DNA of 64,000 bases from Siderastrea siderea (GCA_964030785.1 OZ034978.1:1136001-1200000), one strand, 5' to 3'. Shown: positions 40,129 to 53,935, numbered from the stretch's first letter. The notes: a model not told the origin generated them from the letters alone. Translations and numbers: made by a program.

Positions 40129-40980
40129 TCAGCGTGTTTGCGACGAGAAATACATGTGAATGAGCTGTGAAAACTGATTACTTAAGATATTCAGGTACAT
40201 TTTCGAAATCAAATCGTTCGCTGTTGATGTAACTTTAACTTTAACCTCAGGCAAGTTATGTTCGTTGCGAGCCTTCATCATAGCCTTGATTAAAATTTCC
40301 CGTTCCTTTTGGATGGCTCTCGCGTAATCTTCTGTGATGTACGCATCTGTGTATACTCTTGATTTTTTAATCTTACCTCTCTTCAGCCATACTTGGTCTC
40401 GATCTTCTCGGCAAACAAATCTTGCAATGAAAGGTCTGCACCTATTAATATTTCTCTTGCCAACACGGTGCACTGCGTGGAATCTGATTCCGGAGGTGTC
40501 TATACCAAGATCCCTTTCGATGATGTTGTATACAACTTCTTTGCAATCTTCGTCTTCGCTTTCCTTGATGTTATTAAATCTTAGATTCTCCCGTCCAGTG
40601 TACTGCTCGAGATTTGTGTTCCGCTCTACATGGCTTCTTTCAGGCTCTGTTCCAAGTCAGCTATCTTCTTTCTTAGCAGCTCCATTTCCGAGATTCGTTC
40701 TTCTGATTCAGTCTTGAGTTGTTTCTTCAAGGTATCGACATCGCCTTGCGTGGAATTTAGACTCTGTTCGAGCTCTCTTATCGTAGAATTCACTGCCTGA
40801 TTTAAATTCACGACGTAATTTGTCTAAGTCTTCGCGTATGTCGGCAAGACCCTCTGTGACGAGTGTCTTTAAGCATTCAATCGAGTCCTTCAGTTCACTA
40901 TAAAGCGTGTTGCTCGCACTAGAAGTATCCGCCATTCCTTCTTCATTAGTTGATGAACTGGAGCCGCGTTTCCTTCCCAT
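40129..40980 (-). pseudogene. LINE ORF1 (RNA-binding chaperone-like), frameshifted
   Basis: The ATG at 40980 opens MGRKRGSSSSTNEEG, followed by a Leu/Glu/Lys-rich coiled coil in two frames (to about 40626). A second part (about 40620-40129) has YTGRENLRFNNIKES, then RPFIARFVCREDRDQVW and AIQKEREILIKAMMKAR. This is the coiled coil plus RRM-like plus C-terminal domain order of L1-type ORF1 proteins, which bind LINE RNA. One frameshift lies in the coiled coil near 40720-40800. Confidence 0.78.
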
Positions 40981-41150
40981 TTTGTCCTGATAGTGCTTCT
41001 TTTTCTGTTAACGATGCCTTGTAAACGTTCTTATACACTTGTTGAGCTATTTGGCTTCTTCTATATGTACTGCTTCAGGAGTAGAAAACCATTTCTCTAG
41101 CGAGCCTTAAATCGCGCGTGAGGTCGCCATGACAGCCGGTCCAGCCCCTC

Positions 41151-44100
41151 AGAGGGCTAAAACTAGGAGAATGTACTACAGACAGGGAAATCATCACAAA
41201 ACACATGGTAAGGTCTTTTCCGAGCAAGTTTTGACATAACAAGATATCAGTGACTCGTTATGGAAGAAATGCAGTCCTTGTGGTACATGGCTAAGACTTG
41301 CAGAATATGCCACAAATATCGAAGATATCATGAAACAGGTGATTTAAACTGTTTCTGGGAACCATTGAAAAATGCAGTTTTCGAATGACTCATAATGGAC
41401 AGAATTCGTTATACGTCGTAGAGAGCTGAAAAACTAAGAGAATGTACTACAGTCATGGGAATCATCATAAAGCACCTGGTTTGGTCTTTTCCCAGCAAGT
41501 TTTGACAAAACGAGATTTCAGTGACTCGTTATAGACAAAATTCGGTCTGTGTCGTAAAGCGCTAAAGCTTGCAGAGAACGCCACAGACATTGAAGACATC
41601 ATAAAACAAGGGATTTCAGCTGTTTACGGCAGCTATTGAATCAATCCAGTTTTCGAAAAACTCATTATGGACAGAATTCGTCATGCGTCGTAGAGAACTA
41701 AAACTGAGAGAATGGCGTGAGAGACATGAAAATCATGATAGAACACATGGTTTGGTCAGTTCCCAACAACTTCTGACAAAACGAGATATGCAGTGACTCG
41801 TTAGGGACGTAATTTGGTTTGTGTCGTACAAAGTTAAAGCTTCCAGAATGTGCCACAGACATCTAAGTAATCATGAAACAAGTGATTTGAGCTGCTTCCG
41901 GCAACTATTGAATAAATCCAGTTTTCGAAAGACTCATAATGGAAAGAATTCGTTATGCGTCGTAGGGAGCTAAGACTGAGAGAATGTCTTACAGACATGA
42001 AAATCATTAGTCTCATTAGAGAACACCTGGTTTGGTCAGTTCCATACAACCTCTGACAAAACGAGGTTTGCAGTGACTTGTTAGTGACGTAATTCGGTTT
42101 GTGTGGTACAGGGTTCAGGCTTACGGAATATGCCATTGACATCGAAGTCATCATGAAACAAGTGATTTGAGCAGTTTCCGGCAACTATTGAATAAATCCA
42201 GTTTTCGAAAGACTCATAATGGCCAGAATTGGTTATGCATCGTAGAGAGCTAAAATTGAGAGAATGTCCTACAGACATGAAAATCATGATAAAACACCTG
42301 GTTCGGTCAGATCCCAACAACTTCTGACAAGACGAGATATGCAGTGACTCGTTAGGGACGTAATTTGGTTTGTGTCGTAAATGGTTAAAGGTTGCAGAAT
42401 ATTCCACGGACATCCAAGTCATCATGAAACAAGAGATTTGAGCTTTTCCTTGGAACTTATGAAAAATGCAGTTTTCGAATGACTCATAATGGACACAATT
42501 CGTTATGCGTCGTAGAGAGCTAAAACTAATAGAGTGTCCGACAGACATGGACTCGTCAGGCACGTATTTCGGTTTGTGTCGTACAGGATTAAGGCTTGCA
42601 GAATATGCCACAGACATCAAAGTCATCATGAAACAAGTAATTTGAGCTGCGTCCGAGAACTATTGAATAAATCCAGTTTCCCAAAGACTCATAATAGACA
42701 GAATTCGTTATGCGTCGTAAGGAGCTAAAACTAAGAGAATGTACTACAGACATGGAAATCATCATAAAACAGCTGGTTTGGTATTTTCCCAGGAAGTTTT
42801 GACAAAACGAGATTTTATTCACTCGTTATGGAGAAAATTAGGTCTGCGTCGTAAAGGCCCAAAGCTTCCAGAATATGCCACAGACATCGAAGTAATCATG
42901 AAACAGCTGGTTTGAGCTTTTGCCGACGACTATTGAAAACTCCAGTTTTCCAAACAGTCATAACGGGCTGAATACGTTTTGCGTCGTAGAGAGCAAGTGA
43001 TTTGAGCTGTTTCTGGTAACCATTGAACAAATCCAGTTTTCGAAAGACTCATAATGGACAGAAAGTAGAGAGATAAAACTGAGAGAATGTCTTACAGACA
43101 TACAAAAACATGATGGAACGCCTGGTTTGGTCAGTTCCCAACAACTTCTGCCAAAACGAGATTTGCAGTGACCAGTTATGGACAAAATTCGGTCTGTGTG
43201 GTACAGGGCTAAAACTTGCAGAATATGCCACAGACATCGAAGTCATCATGAACAAGTAATTTTAGCTGTTCCCGAGAACTATTGAAAAATCCAGTTTTTG
43301 AAAGAGTCAAAATGTACAGAACTCCTTATGTGTCGTAGAGAGCTAAAACTAAGAGAAAGTACTACAGACATGATGATGATGATAAAACACCCGGTTTGGT
43401 TTGCTCACAACAATTTCTGACAAAACGAGATTTCAGTGACTCGTAAGGGACAAAATTCGGTCTGTGTCCTACACGACGAAAGCTTTCAGAATATGCGACA
43501 GACACTAAAGTCATCATGAATCAAGTGAATTGAGCCTTTTCCGGTAACTATTGAATAAATCCAGTTATGGAAACACTTATAATGGACAGAATTCGTTAAG
43601 CGTCGTACAGAGGTAAAACTAAGAAAATGTACTACGGACATAAAAATCAACATAAAACATCTGGGTTGGTCTTTTCCCACGAAGTTTTGACCAAACGAGA
43701 TTTCAGTTTCTCATTGTGGACAAAATTCGGTCTGTGTCGTAAAGGGCTAAGGCTTGCAGAATATGTCACAGACATCGAAATCATCATGAAACAAGTGATT
43801 TGAGCAGTTTCCGGGAACTATTGAATTGATCCAGTTTTAAAAAGACTCATAATGGACAGAATTCGTTATTCGTCGTAGAGAGCTAAAATTGAGAGAATTT
43901 CCTACAGACATGAAAATGATGATAAATCCGCTGGTTTGGTCTTTTCCCAGCAAGTTTTGACAAAACGAGATTTTACTGCCTCGTTATGGACAAAATTCGG
44001 TCTGTGTCGTAAAGGGCTAAAGCTTCCATATTATGCAGAAGACATCGAAGTCATCATGAAACAACTGATTTGAACTGTTTCGGAGAACTATTGAATAAAT

Positions 44101-47100
44101 CCAGTTTTCGCAAGACTCATAATGGAGAGAATTCGCGATTCGTTCTAGAGAGCTAGAACTAAGAGAATGTACTACAGACGTGGAAATCATCATGAAACAC
44201 CTGGTTTGGTCTTTTCCCAGGAAGTTTGGACAAAACGAGATTTCAGTTTCTCGTTATGGACAAAATTTGGTATGTGTCGTAAAGGGCTGAAGCTAGCAGA
44301 ATATGCCACAGACATCGAACTCTACATGAAACAATTGATTTGAGCTATTTCCGGCAACTATTGAATAAATCCACTTTTCGAAAGACAGAATTTGTTATGC
44401 GTCATAGAGAGCTAAGACTAACAGAGTGTACTACAGACAGGGAAATCATCATAAAACACCTCGTAAGGTCTTTTCCGAGCAAGTTTTGACATAACGAGAT
44501 ATCAGTGACTCGTTACGGAAAAAATGCAGTCCTTGTCGTACATGGCTAAGACTTGCAGAATATGCCACAGTCATCGAAGTCATGATGAAACAGGTGATCT
44601 GAGCTGTTTCCGGGAACTTTTGAAAAATGCAGTTTTCGAATGACTCATAATGGACAGAATTTGTTTTGCGTCGTAGAGAGCTAAAACTAAGAGAATGTAC
44701 TAAAGACATGGAAATCATCAGAAAAACCCCGGTTTTGTTTTTTAACAGTAAGGTTTGATAAAACCAGATTTGCCGTGACACGTTAGCGACGTATTTTGGT
44801 TTGAGTCGCACAGGGTAAAAGCTTCCAGAACACGCCACTGACATCGAAGTCATCATGAAACAAGTGATTTGAGCTGTTTCCGTCAACTATAGAATAATTC
44901 CAGTTTTCGAAAGACCCATAATGGACTGAACTCGTTATCCGTCGTAAAGAGCTAATAAAAGAGAATCAACTACAGACATGGAAATCATCATAAAACAGCT
45001 GGTTTGTTCTTTTCCCAGCAAGTTTTGAAAAAACGAAATTTCAGTGACAAGTTATGCACAAAATGCAATCCGTGTCGTAGATGGCTAAAACTTGTAGAAT
45101 ATGAAACAGACATCGAAGTCATCATGAAACAGGTGATTTAAGCTGTTTCCGGCAAGTATTGAATAAATCCAGTTTCTGAAAGACTCGTAATGGACAGAAT
45201 TCGTTATGCGTCGTACAGAGCTAAAACTGAAAGAATGTTCTACCGACTTGAAAATCATGATAAAACTCCTAGTAAGGTCTTTTCCCAGGGAGTTTTGACA
45301 AAAGGAGATACCAGTGACAAGTTACGGACAAACTGCAATCCGTGTCGTACATGGCTAAAACTTGCAAAATGTGAAACAGACATCGAAATCATCATGAAAC
45401 AGGTGATTTAAACTATATGCGAGAACTATTGAAAAATGCAGTTTTCGACTGACTCATAATCGACAGAATTTGTTATGCGTCGTAGAGAGATAAAACTAAG
45501 AGAATGTACTACAGTCATAGAAATCATCATAAAACACTTGGTTTGGTCTTTTTCCAGCAAGTTTTGACAAAAGGAGATTTCAGTGACTTGTTAGGGACAA
45601 AATTCGGTCTCTGTCGTCAGGGAGTAAAGCTTGCATAATATACCACAGACATTTAAGTCATCAAGAAAGAAATGATTTCAGCTGTTTCCCTCAACTATTA
45701 ATTGAATAAATCCAGTTGTTGAAAGACTCATAATGGATAGAATTCGTTATGCGTCGTATAGGGCTAAAACTAATATAACGTACTACAGACATGGAAATCA
45801 TGATAAAAAAGCTGGTTTGTTCTGTTCCCAGCAACTTTCCACAAAACAAGATTTGGGGTGGCTCGTAATGGACCAAATTCGTCACGCGTCGTACAGAGCT
45901 AAAGCTAAGAGGAATGTGCTACAGAGATCGAAGTAATCATGAAACAGCTGGTTCAAGTTGTTCGCGACAACTTTTGAAAAATCCAGTTTTCGAAAGAATC
46001 ATAACGGACAGAATACGTTTTGTGTCGTAGAGAGCAAGTGATTTGAGTTGTTTCCGGCAACTATTGAATAGAACCAGTTTTCGAAAGACTCATTATAGAC
46101 AAGATTCGTTATGCGACGTAGAGAGTTAAAACTGAGAGAATGTTCTACAGACATGAAGTCATTATAAAACACCTGGTTTAGTCTGTTCTCAGGAACTAAT
46201 GTCAAAACGAGATTTGCAGTGACTTGTTCTGGAGAAAATTCGGTCTGTGTCGTAAAGGGCTCAAACTTGCAGAATATGCCACAGACATCGAAGTCATCAT
46301 GAAACACGTGATTTGAACTGTTCCCGAGAACTATTGAAAAATCCAGTTTTTGAAAGAGTCATAATGGACAGAACTCCTTATGTGTCGTAGAGAGCTAAAA
46401 CTAAGAGAAAGTACTACAGAAATGGAGATCATGATAAAACACCTGGTTTGCTTTGTTCCCAACAATTTCTGACAAAACAGGCGAGATGTGCAGTGACTCG
46501 TTAGGGACAAAATACCGTCTGTGTCTTACAGGGCTAAAACTTGTAGAATATGCCACAGACATCGAAGTCACTAGGAAACAAGCGATTTGAGCTGTTCCCG
46601 ACAACTTTTGCAAATTGCAGTTTTTGAAATACTCATAATGGACAGAATTCGTTATGTGTCGTAGAGGGCTAAAACTAAGAGAATGTCCTACAGACATGAA
46701 AATCATCATAAAACACCTGGTTTGGTCAGTTCCCAACAACGTCTGACAAAACGAGATTTGCAATGACTCGTTCGGGACGTATGTCGGTTTGTGTGGTACA
46801 GGATTAAAGCTTGCAGAATATGCCACAGACATCGAAATCATCATGAAACAAGTGATTGGAGCTGTTTCCGGCAACTATTGAATAAATCCAGTTTTCGAAA
46901 GACTCGTCAGAGACAAAATTCGTTATGCGTCGTAAAGAGCTAAAACTGAAAGAATGTCCTACAGACATGAAAATGATGATAAAACACCTGCCTTGGTCGG
47001 TTTCCAACAACTTCTGACAAAACGAGATTTGCAGTGACTCGTTAGGGACGTATTTCGGTTTGTTAAAGCTTGCAGAATATGCCACAGACATGGAAGTCAT

Positions 47101-48528
47101 CATGAAACACGTGATTTGAGCTGTTCCCGAGAACTATTGAAAAATCCAGTTTTTGAAAGAGTCATAATGGACAGAATTCGTTAGGCGTCGTAGAGAGCTA
47201 AAACTAAGAGAATGTACTACAGACATGGAGATCATGATAAAACACCTAGTTCGGTCTGTTCCCAACAACTTCTGACAAAACGAGATTTGCAGTGACTCGT
47301 TAGGGACAAAATTCGGTGTGTGTCGTACAGGGCTAAACCTTGCAGAATATGCCACCGACATCGAAGTCACAAGGAAACAAATGATTTGAGCTGTTCCCGA
47401 GAACTATTGATAAATCCAGTTTTCGAAAGACTCATAATGGACAGAATTCGTTGTGTCGTAGAGGGCTAAAACCAAAAGAATGTTCTACCGACATGGAAAC
47501 CATCATAAAACACCTGGTTTGGCTGTTCCCAACAACCTCTGAGAAAACGAGATTTGACTGACTCGTTATGGACAAAATACAGTCGGTGTCGTACATGCCT
47601 AAGACTTGTAGTATATGCCACAAACATCGAAGTCATCATGAAACAGGTGATTTCATCTCTTTCCGGGAACTATTGAAAAAATCCAGTTTTCGAAAGACTC
47701 ATAATGGACAGAATTCGTTATGCGTCGTAGAGGGCTAAAACTAAATATAACGTACTACAGACATGGAAATCATCATAAAAAAGCTGGTTTGTTCTGTTCC
47801 CAGCAACTTTCTACAAAACAAGACTTGGGGGGTCTCGTAATGGACCAAATTCGTCAGGCCTCTTACAGGGCTAAAGCTAGAGGAATGTGCTACAGACTTT
47901 AAAGTAATCATGAAACAGCTGGTTAAGCTGTTCCCGACAACTATTGAAAAAATCCAGTTTTCGAAAGACTTATAATCGACAAAATTTGTTATGCGTCGTA
48001 GAGGGTAAAACCAAGAGAATGTTCTACAGACATGGAACTCATGATAAAACACCTGGTTTGGTATGTTCTCAGCAAGTTTTGACAAAACGAGATTTCCAGT
48101 GACTGGTTATGGACAAAGTTCGGTCTGTGGCGTAAAGGGCTAAAACTTGCAGAATGTGCCACAGACATCGAAGTCACAAGGAAACAAGTGATTTGAGCTG
48201 TTCCCGAGAACTATTAAAAAATCCAGTCTTCGAAAGACTCATAATGTACAGAATTCCTTATGCGTCGAAGAGAACTGAAACTAAGAGAATGTACTACAGA
48301 CATCGAAATCATCATGAAACAACTGGTTTGGTCTCTTCCCAGCTGCTTTTGACAAAACGAGATTTGCAGTGACTCGTAATGGACAAAATTTGGTGTGTGT
48401 CGTACAGGGCTAAAACTTTGCAGAATATGCCATCTAAGTCATCATGAAACAAGTGATTTGAACTGTTCCCGGGAACTATCGATAAATCCAAACACTCATA
48501 ATGGACAGCCATTTTGACAAAACGAGAT
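41151..48528. repeat. 270-bp dimeric satellite, block 4 (about 27 units)
   Basis: This is the longest block. Monomer A (about 134 bp) ends ...gttttgacaaaacgagattt..gtgactcgttat and monomer B (about 136 bp) ends ...tgaataaatccagttttcgaaagactcataat. A and B alternate through most of the block, with local departures near 45730-46000 and 47700-47950. Units carry roughly 10-20% differences. Because 270 is divisible by three, minus-strand frames stay open for up to 182 codons (42081-42629) with recurring words such as CFMMTSMSVAYSASF. These are not genes. Confidence 0.93.
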
Positions 48529-48973
48529 ATTTTTTTTTCGTACATATATATTTTTTTGCAATCACTTAACTTACAATACACGTCACAGTACTCACAATAC
48601 ATTACTTACAATAACTTACTCTTACTTTCAATACACGTTACATTACTTACAATAAATCCCTTACAAGAAATTATTTACAATACACTACTTTTTTAACAAT
48701 GCTTTATTTAACAGTAAAAAAAACACTAATTAGCTAATCAGCACAAGAAGCGAAATGAAAGGAAGCAAAACGAATAAAAAAAATGAAATAAAAAACAAAC
48801 AAACAAAAAAACATTGATACATTTCTGTAATGCCATGGTGCAAAAGTGCTACCGGGTTGAAAGGACCAAGAGGTTTTGTTAGGTTTGTGAATTGATTTTT
48901 GGGGGTCAGGTCTGTCATTGCAAGATTGGTAGAAGAGGTTCCCATTTCTTTGCAACTGTTCTACCGTCGTTTT

Positions 48974-51900
48974 CTATTTTGAAAAAGTGACGTAAGTACG
49001 ATAAAAATCGTTCAATTTTGGAATACATTCTTTAAGTTTGCAGATCCAAATAAAATATTTTGCTAGCAAGAAACAAAAATTGATTTGTAGTTCATATTTG
49101 GAGTTATCCGGCCTCAGACCCAAAGCAGCGTCCGCCTCAAGAGACCTAGAGTCTTTCTCAATGATCCTGCCGGACTGCAGCCATGAAAATAAACTATTCC
49201 AGAAGGACTGGGTTTTCTCACATGTCCAAAATAGATGTAACAGGTGTTCTGTTTCTTTTAGACAGAAAGTGCACTTTTCACTGTCTGTAAATCCTAATTT
49301 ATGTAAGAAACTGTTGGTTGATAGTCGCCGATGTAGAAATTTAAAATTAAAAACGATAAGTTTTGAGCTCTTTGTGTAGTGAGAGGCCAGCTGGTAAACT
49401 GCTTTCCAGTTGACTTTTTGATCAGTGTCGATATCCTGTTGCCATTTTTGTTGACTTGATATGGGTTCTTGACCCCTTTTTGATAATAGCTTCTTATATA
49501 CAAGTCGGGATGGCTTTGTACTTTTCATAAAAACTGATGAAAAGCTCTCGTGGCTGTCCGGCTGGTTTCTTGCAATTTGGATGCGCAGATGGTTGATTGC
49601 TGCGATCATTCCAAAAAAAGTTAGAGGTTTGACTCGGAGGTTATATTTGTTTTGAAAAGATATGTGGGAGAGGAAGTTAAGGGAGTCGTCCATTAAGTGA
49701 TTGACTTTACTTATACCTTTGAGAAACCAGTCTTGATAAATACAGGTTTGTTTTCAATTCTTATAAGTGAGTTATGCCATAAAGGTACTGAACAAAGATG
49801 TTTATAGGATGTTACCGTTTCCTCGAAAGAGATCTCTGACCAAATTTCAAGACTTTCTTTGACAAAAGGATCTGATACCTTTATGACACTGTGCATGTCC
49901 TTTGAGTTAAGATTCCCTAATATCGCTAATTTACCTCCATATCTTTGGAGTTCTGCATCAAAAAAAAGTTTCCAACTGCCTCCATTTTCAGTGTCAAGAT
50001 ACTTTTTAATCCAGGTTGCTTTAAGAGATTTGTTAAAAGAAAGAATATCAATCATCTTAAGTCCTCCTTGAGAATAGTCATTTATCATTACATTTCTTTT
50101 TATTTTGTCGCCCTTGCCGTTCCATAAGAAGTTATAAAAAATTGAATTGATTTCTTTGATTGCCTCTGGGCTTGATTGTATAGGGGATAGTATGTACACT
50201 AGTTGCGATGTAATAAGGCTTTTTAAGATTAATACTTTCCCTAACAGACTAAGTCTGCGGAACTTCCAGCATCCTAGAGTCGCCTTTATTCTTTCTAGTT
50301 TGTCCTTGTAGTTTTGGGAAATTGTAATATCAGGATCCGTTGACAACCAGACACCAAGAGCTTTAACTTTTTTCTTTGGCCATTTAAAATATTTTTCAGG
50401 ACAGAGTTTAAGATCACAGTTTGCTTTGGAGCCGATCCATAAGGCTTCCGTTTTGCTGCTATTGAGTCTAAGGCCAGATGCATCTCCAAAACTTTCTAAT
50501 AGCTTTACAGCTTCCTTAACAGATTGTTCTGAGCCATCTAAAATGAGTGTAGTATCATCTGCGTATTGACTTATCTTAATTTCTTTCCCATTTACAATTA
50601 TACCGACAATTGTTTTCCGTTTGCGTATAGCTTCAGCCACTACTTCTACCAAGAGGATGAATATGTAAGGCGACAGCGGGCAGCCTTGCCTAACTCCCCT
50701 ACTGAGCTGGAAGAAATTGCTTGTCCAACCATTGTTAAGAATGCAGCTTTCAATGTTGCAGTAAAAAACCTTTATCCACTTTATCAACGATGGGCCAAAA
50801 TTAAAATACCTTAGGGTTTTATGGATAAAGGCCCATTCCAATGTATCAAAGGCTTTCTCGAAATCAAGGAAAAGAAGAAGCCCTGGGATGTTCCTTGATG
50901 CGGTGAATTTCATAACACTATCGATTAAGCGGATATTCTCTCCTATAAATCTATCTTTAATGAAACCTGTTTGATCATCTGATATAAGATTTGGGAGAAG
51001 GGTCTTAATGCGGCTTGCTATAGCCTTTGTAGCAATCTTGTAATCACAGTTCAATAAGGTTATAGGTCGCCAGTTTTTAATTAGCTTAAGATCAGCGTTC
51101 TTTTTCGGGATGAGCTTGACAATTCCTCGTCTTTGTGATATTGAAAGCATTCCGGTCTCAAAAGAGTGATTTAAAGCGTTAACCAAAATTTCTGCGAAGT
51201 CGTTCCAAAAAACTTTATAAAATTCACAGGGAAGGCCATCTGTACCTGGTGTTTTTTCAGGAGCCATACTTTTTAGCGCCTCTAGGCATTCTTTCCTATT
51301 TAACGATCCTTCGCAGGCAGATTTTTCTGTTTCATTTAGAAATTTAAGGTCTCGTTGTGGCGGAAAGAAATCATCCTTAAGATTTGAAGCTGTTTTAGAG
51401 CTGTATAGGTTTCGGTAAAAGGACTCACATTCATGTAAAATTTCTTTATCTGTATGTACTAGATCTTCATCGTTAATCTTGAGCTGGGAAATTGTTCCTT
51501 GTTTACAATGTCTCTTTTCTAAATTAAGAAAGTATTTTGTATTTTTCTCGCCTTCATTATACCATCGGGATTTCGACCTTAGTATCGCACCTTTTGTTTG
51601 GTGTTCAATTATTGTCTCTAGTTCACGTTTCTTTGTTTCAAGCTCAGACCACATTTTTTGTTTTACCGCATCATCTGTAGAAACCTTGGCAAGATTTTTT
51701 TCTAGAAAAGCAATTGATTGCTCGATTTCTTCTTGTTTTTCCGCAATTTTCTTTTTCTTGTGGGCACCGAATTTTATAGATTCTTCTCTTACTTTCATCT
51801 TTACCATTTCCCACAATAGACTAGGGTCAACAGTCTCATCATTCGCATATTCTTCTTTGGTTCGATTGATGATTAATTTGATCCGATTCACGTATTCAAT

Positions 51901-52656
51901 GTCCTTTAACAAAGAGGTGTTTAGCTTCCAGAAGCCTCTGCCCCTTTTGTTGGAATGTAGCGAAATTTGTAATGTGATCATAGAATGGTCTGTTTTATAA
52001 CCTGGTATTACGTCTGCCTCAGAAGTGTTACAAAAAGTACTCTGATTTACTAGAAAAAAGTCAAGTCTGCTGTGGGCTTCAGGCGTTTTACGTCGCCACG
52101 TAAACCTGGAAGAGTCGGGATTTAACACCCTCCAAGCATCAATCAAATCTAAGCTTTCACAAAAAGTGCTGATTACATCTAAAGACTTTTTATGAGTTCT
52201 GGCAAGGCCACCCTTTTTGTCTTTTCCAACGTCTAGAACTAGGTTGAAATCGCCACCGATGGTGATCTCCTCGCAACTGAAATCTAACAGATGATTAAAA
52301 AAGGAATTGAAGAAGTCTGGGTCGTCTTCATTTGGAGCATATATGTTCGCCAGGGTCAGAATTTTACCATTGGTAATTAAGTTGCATATAATGAAGCGTC
52401 CCCCGGGATCTGAATAAGTTTTGGAGATTTGAAAGGAGAAATTGTTATTAAACAACATGGCAACACCTGCCTTTTTACTTGAGCAGCAGCTAAACAAGGC
52501 TTGGTAACCCCATTAGGCTCGCCAGTCGTGCGTATTGTTTTCAGTACAATGAGCTTCTTGAACAAAATATATTGACATATTTTTACTTCGAAGCCATTTG
52601 AAAATTTCTCTTCGCTTAAGTCCGTCTCCTAATCCCCGAACATTGATAGATCCTAT
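48974..52656 (-). pseudogene. LINE ORF2: endonuclease-reverse transcriptase, lightly damaged
   Basis: The reading frame begins near 52656 with SINVRGLGDGLKRREIFKWL, the endonuclease start. One TAA (52513-52515) interrupts it, after which it is open for 928 codons (52497-49711), with IGGDFNLVLD, SRLDFFLVNQ, TDHSMITLQI, FLDFEKAFDTLEW, RGVRQGCPLSPYI and YADD (codons at 50554-50565). One frameshift near 49730 leads to the last frame (49693-48974), which ends with the zinc knuckle CTFCLKETEHLLHLFWTC. Total length would be near 1,190 residues, as for the 9.2-kb LINE. With only two lesions the insertion is fairly young. Confidence 0.9.
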
Positions 52657-52929
52657 TTTAAGATCCGTTTTTTGTTGTCTTTAAAAAGGTACACGACATT
52701 GATCACATTCGCCCAGGAGCACCCCTGCTTTTTATCAAGAGAATTATAAGAAAGAAAAATTAATTCTAAAGTACGAAAAAGAGACTCAAAAAACAGAAAT
52801 GTAGATTGACATGCAAATACAATTAAAAGAAAAAATAGGACTCCGCGAGTCGGACAGTTGGTTGCCATAGTTTTCCGTTTGGCTTAACCAGTAGGTCCTC
52901 CTCCGCTTGCCATAAAGTTTGTAATAAAG

Positions 52930-53935
52930 GAAATCACGCTAAGCTACGGTCATAAACGACTAAGGGCTGGCCCACCGGCCATAGCTTACCTCGCATATAA
53001 AGCTTGTCGGGTTGTGCCCGACTAAAAGATGCAGGAATGTTATTTTGTTTTGCCTTCTTGAAGGTTTCCATTTGGAGATTTCTTCTTCGAATCAGCTCCT
53101 GTGGGAGATCTCTAAACATCTGAAAATTTGAACCTTTGAGGCGATGACCTAAAGAGAGTATTTTGTCACAGTCCTTGGAGCGCAGAAATCTTGCTAAAAT
53201 TGGCCTCGATTCGCCATCGCTCCTCTTTTTTCCAAGTCAATGCACTCGTTGGATCTCCACAGATCTTGCGTCACCATAGCCTACTTCTCGTTCCATAAAT
53301 GATCTAAGTACTTCTTCTGTATCTTCTTCTTGAGGGCCTGAAGGAGATGATTACTCGATATTATTGAATTTTATGTTCTCCCGTCTCGAGTAGGCTTCAA
53401 GGTATAGATCTTTCGTGTTAAGTTCCTCAATCTTGCTATCGATTAGCTTTTCTTTCTCTCCCAGTTCAGCAAGTTTCTTTTCGAGGGCTTCCAGTTTCTT
53501 CGCAGTAGCTTTTTGGGCTTTCTCTTGATTTTTCTCGATGAGGTCTTGGCCAACTTTCAACTGTTCGATGTCGCTCGCTGCTGTTTCTTGGAAGGATTCG
53601 AGCTTGGCTGTTCTCGTTTCTAATTTCGACAGGTTTACTTCGATTTTTTTGACTGTGTTTTCTATTGAGTCTAACTTTTGCAATTTCTGCAAAATCTGCT
53701 TAAGGATTCCTCCCAGATCATCCGTCATCTCTAAAGCAGTCAAGACAACATCGTTTTCTTCGCCTTCGTCGTGTGGATCTTTTTGCGCAGTTGTCATTCG
53801 TGTTGCGGATTGAGGCTCGCTGTCCTCTGTATTTTTGGCCTTCTTGTACTCAGGCGAGTCTCCTTTTCCATTTGGAGAGCTTCCAGATGACCTGTTCCTT
53901 CTTCTGGATACGTAATTCAAAATCGTCTCAGCCAT
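52930..53935 (-). pseudogene. LINE ORF1 (RNA-binding chaperone-like) with stop
   Basis: The ATG at 53935 opens METILNY-type sequence after MA, then a Ser/Gly/Lys-rich segment, and a long coiled coil (about residues 60-180, rich in Lys, Glu, Leu). YSRRENIKFNNIE precedes a stop at about 53351. The RRM-like region follows, with PILARFLRSKDCDKIL and LPQELIRRRNLQMETFKKAKQ, ending near 52934. Domain order matches L1-type ORF1 proteins. The break lies between coiled coil and RRM. Confidence 0.8.

Larger units (their letters stand above)
28240..41150 (-). mobile_element. L1/Tx1-like LINE, minus strand, broken by three later insertions
   Basis: One LINE copy can be followed from its 5' end at 41150 to its poly(A) tail (poly-T on + near 28240). 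Target-site duplications of about 15 bp, agagggctaaaacta (41151-41165) and agagaggtaaaacta (28225-28239), mark the satellite flanks. Removing a 669-bp foldback, a 3,189-bp TTAA element and a 4,826-bp TTAA foldback (plus their target duplications) leaves about 4.2 kb. The sister LINE at 48.5-54 kb is 5.5 kb. The difference is explained by internal deletions in endonuclease and RT. Its 5' end (ggggctggaccggctgtcat) resembles the sister's (gggggactgggacgagtcat). Confidence 0.85.

Noticed and set aside
41834..48372. Many minus-strand and some plus-strand open frames of 60-180 codons
   Set aside because: They recur with the 270-bp satellite period and share shuffled words. They are explained by array structure with a period divisible by three.
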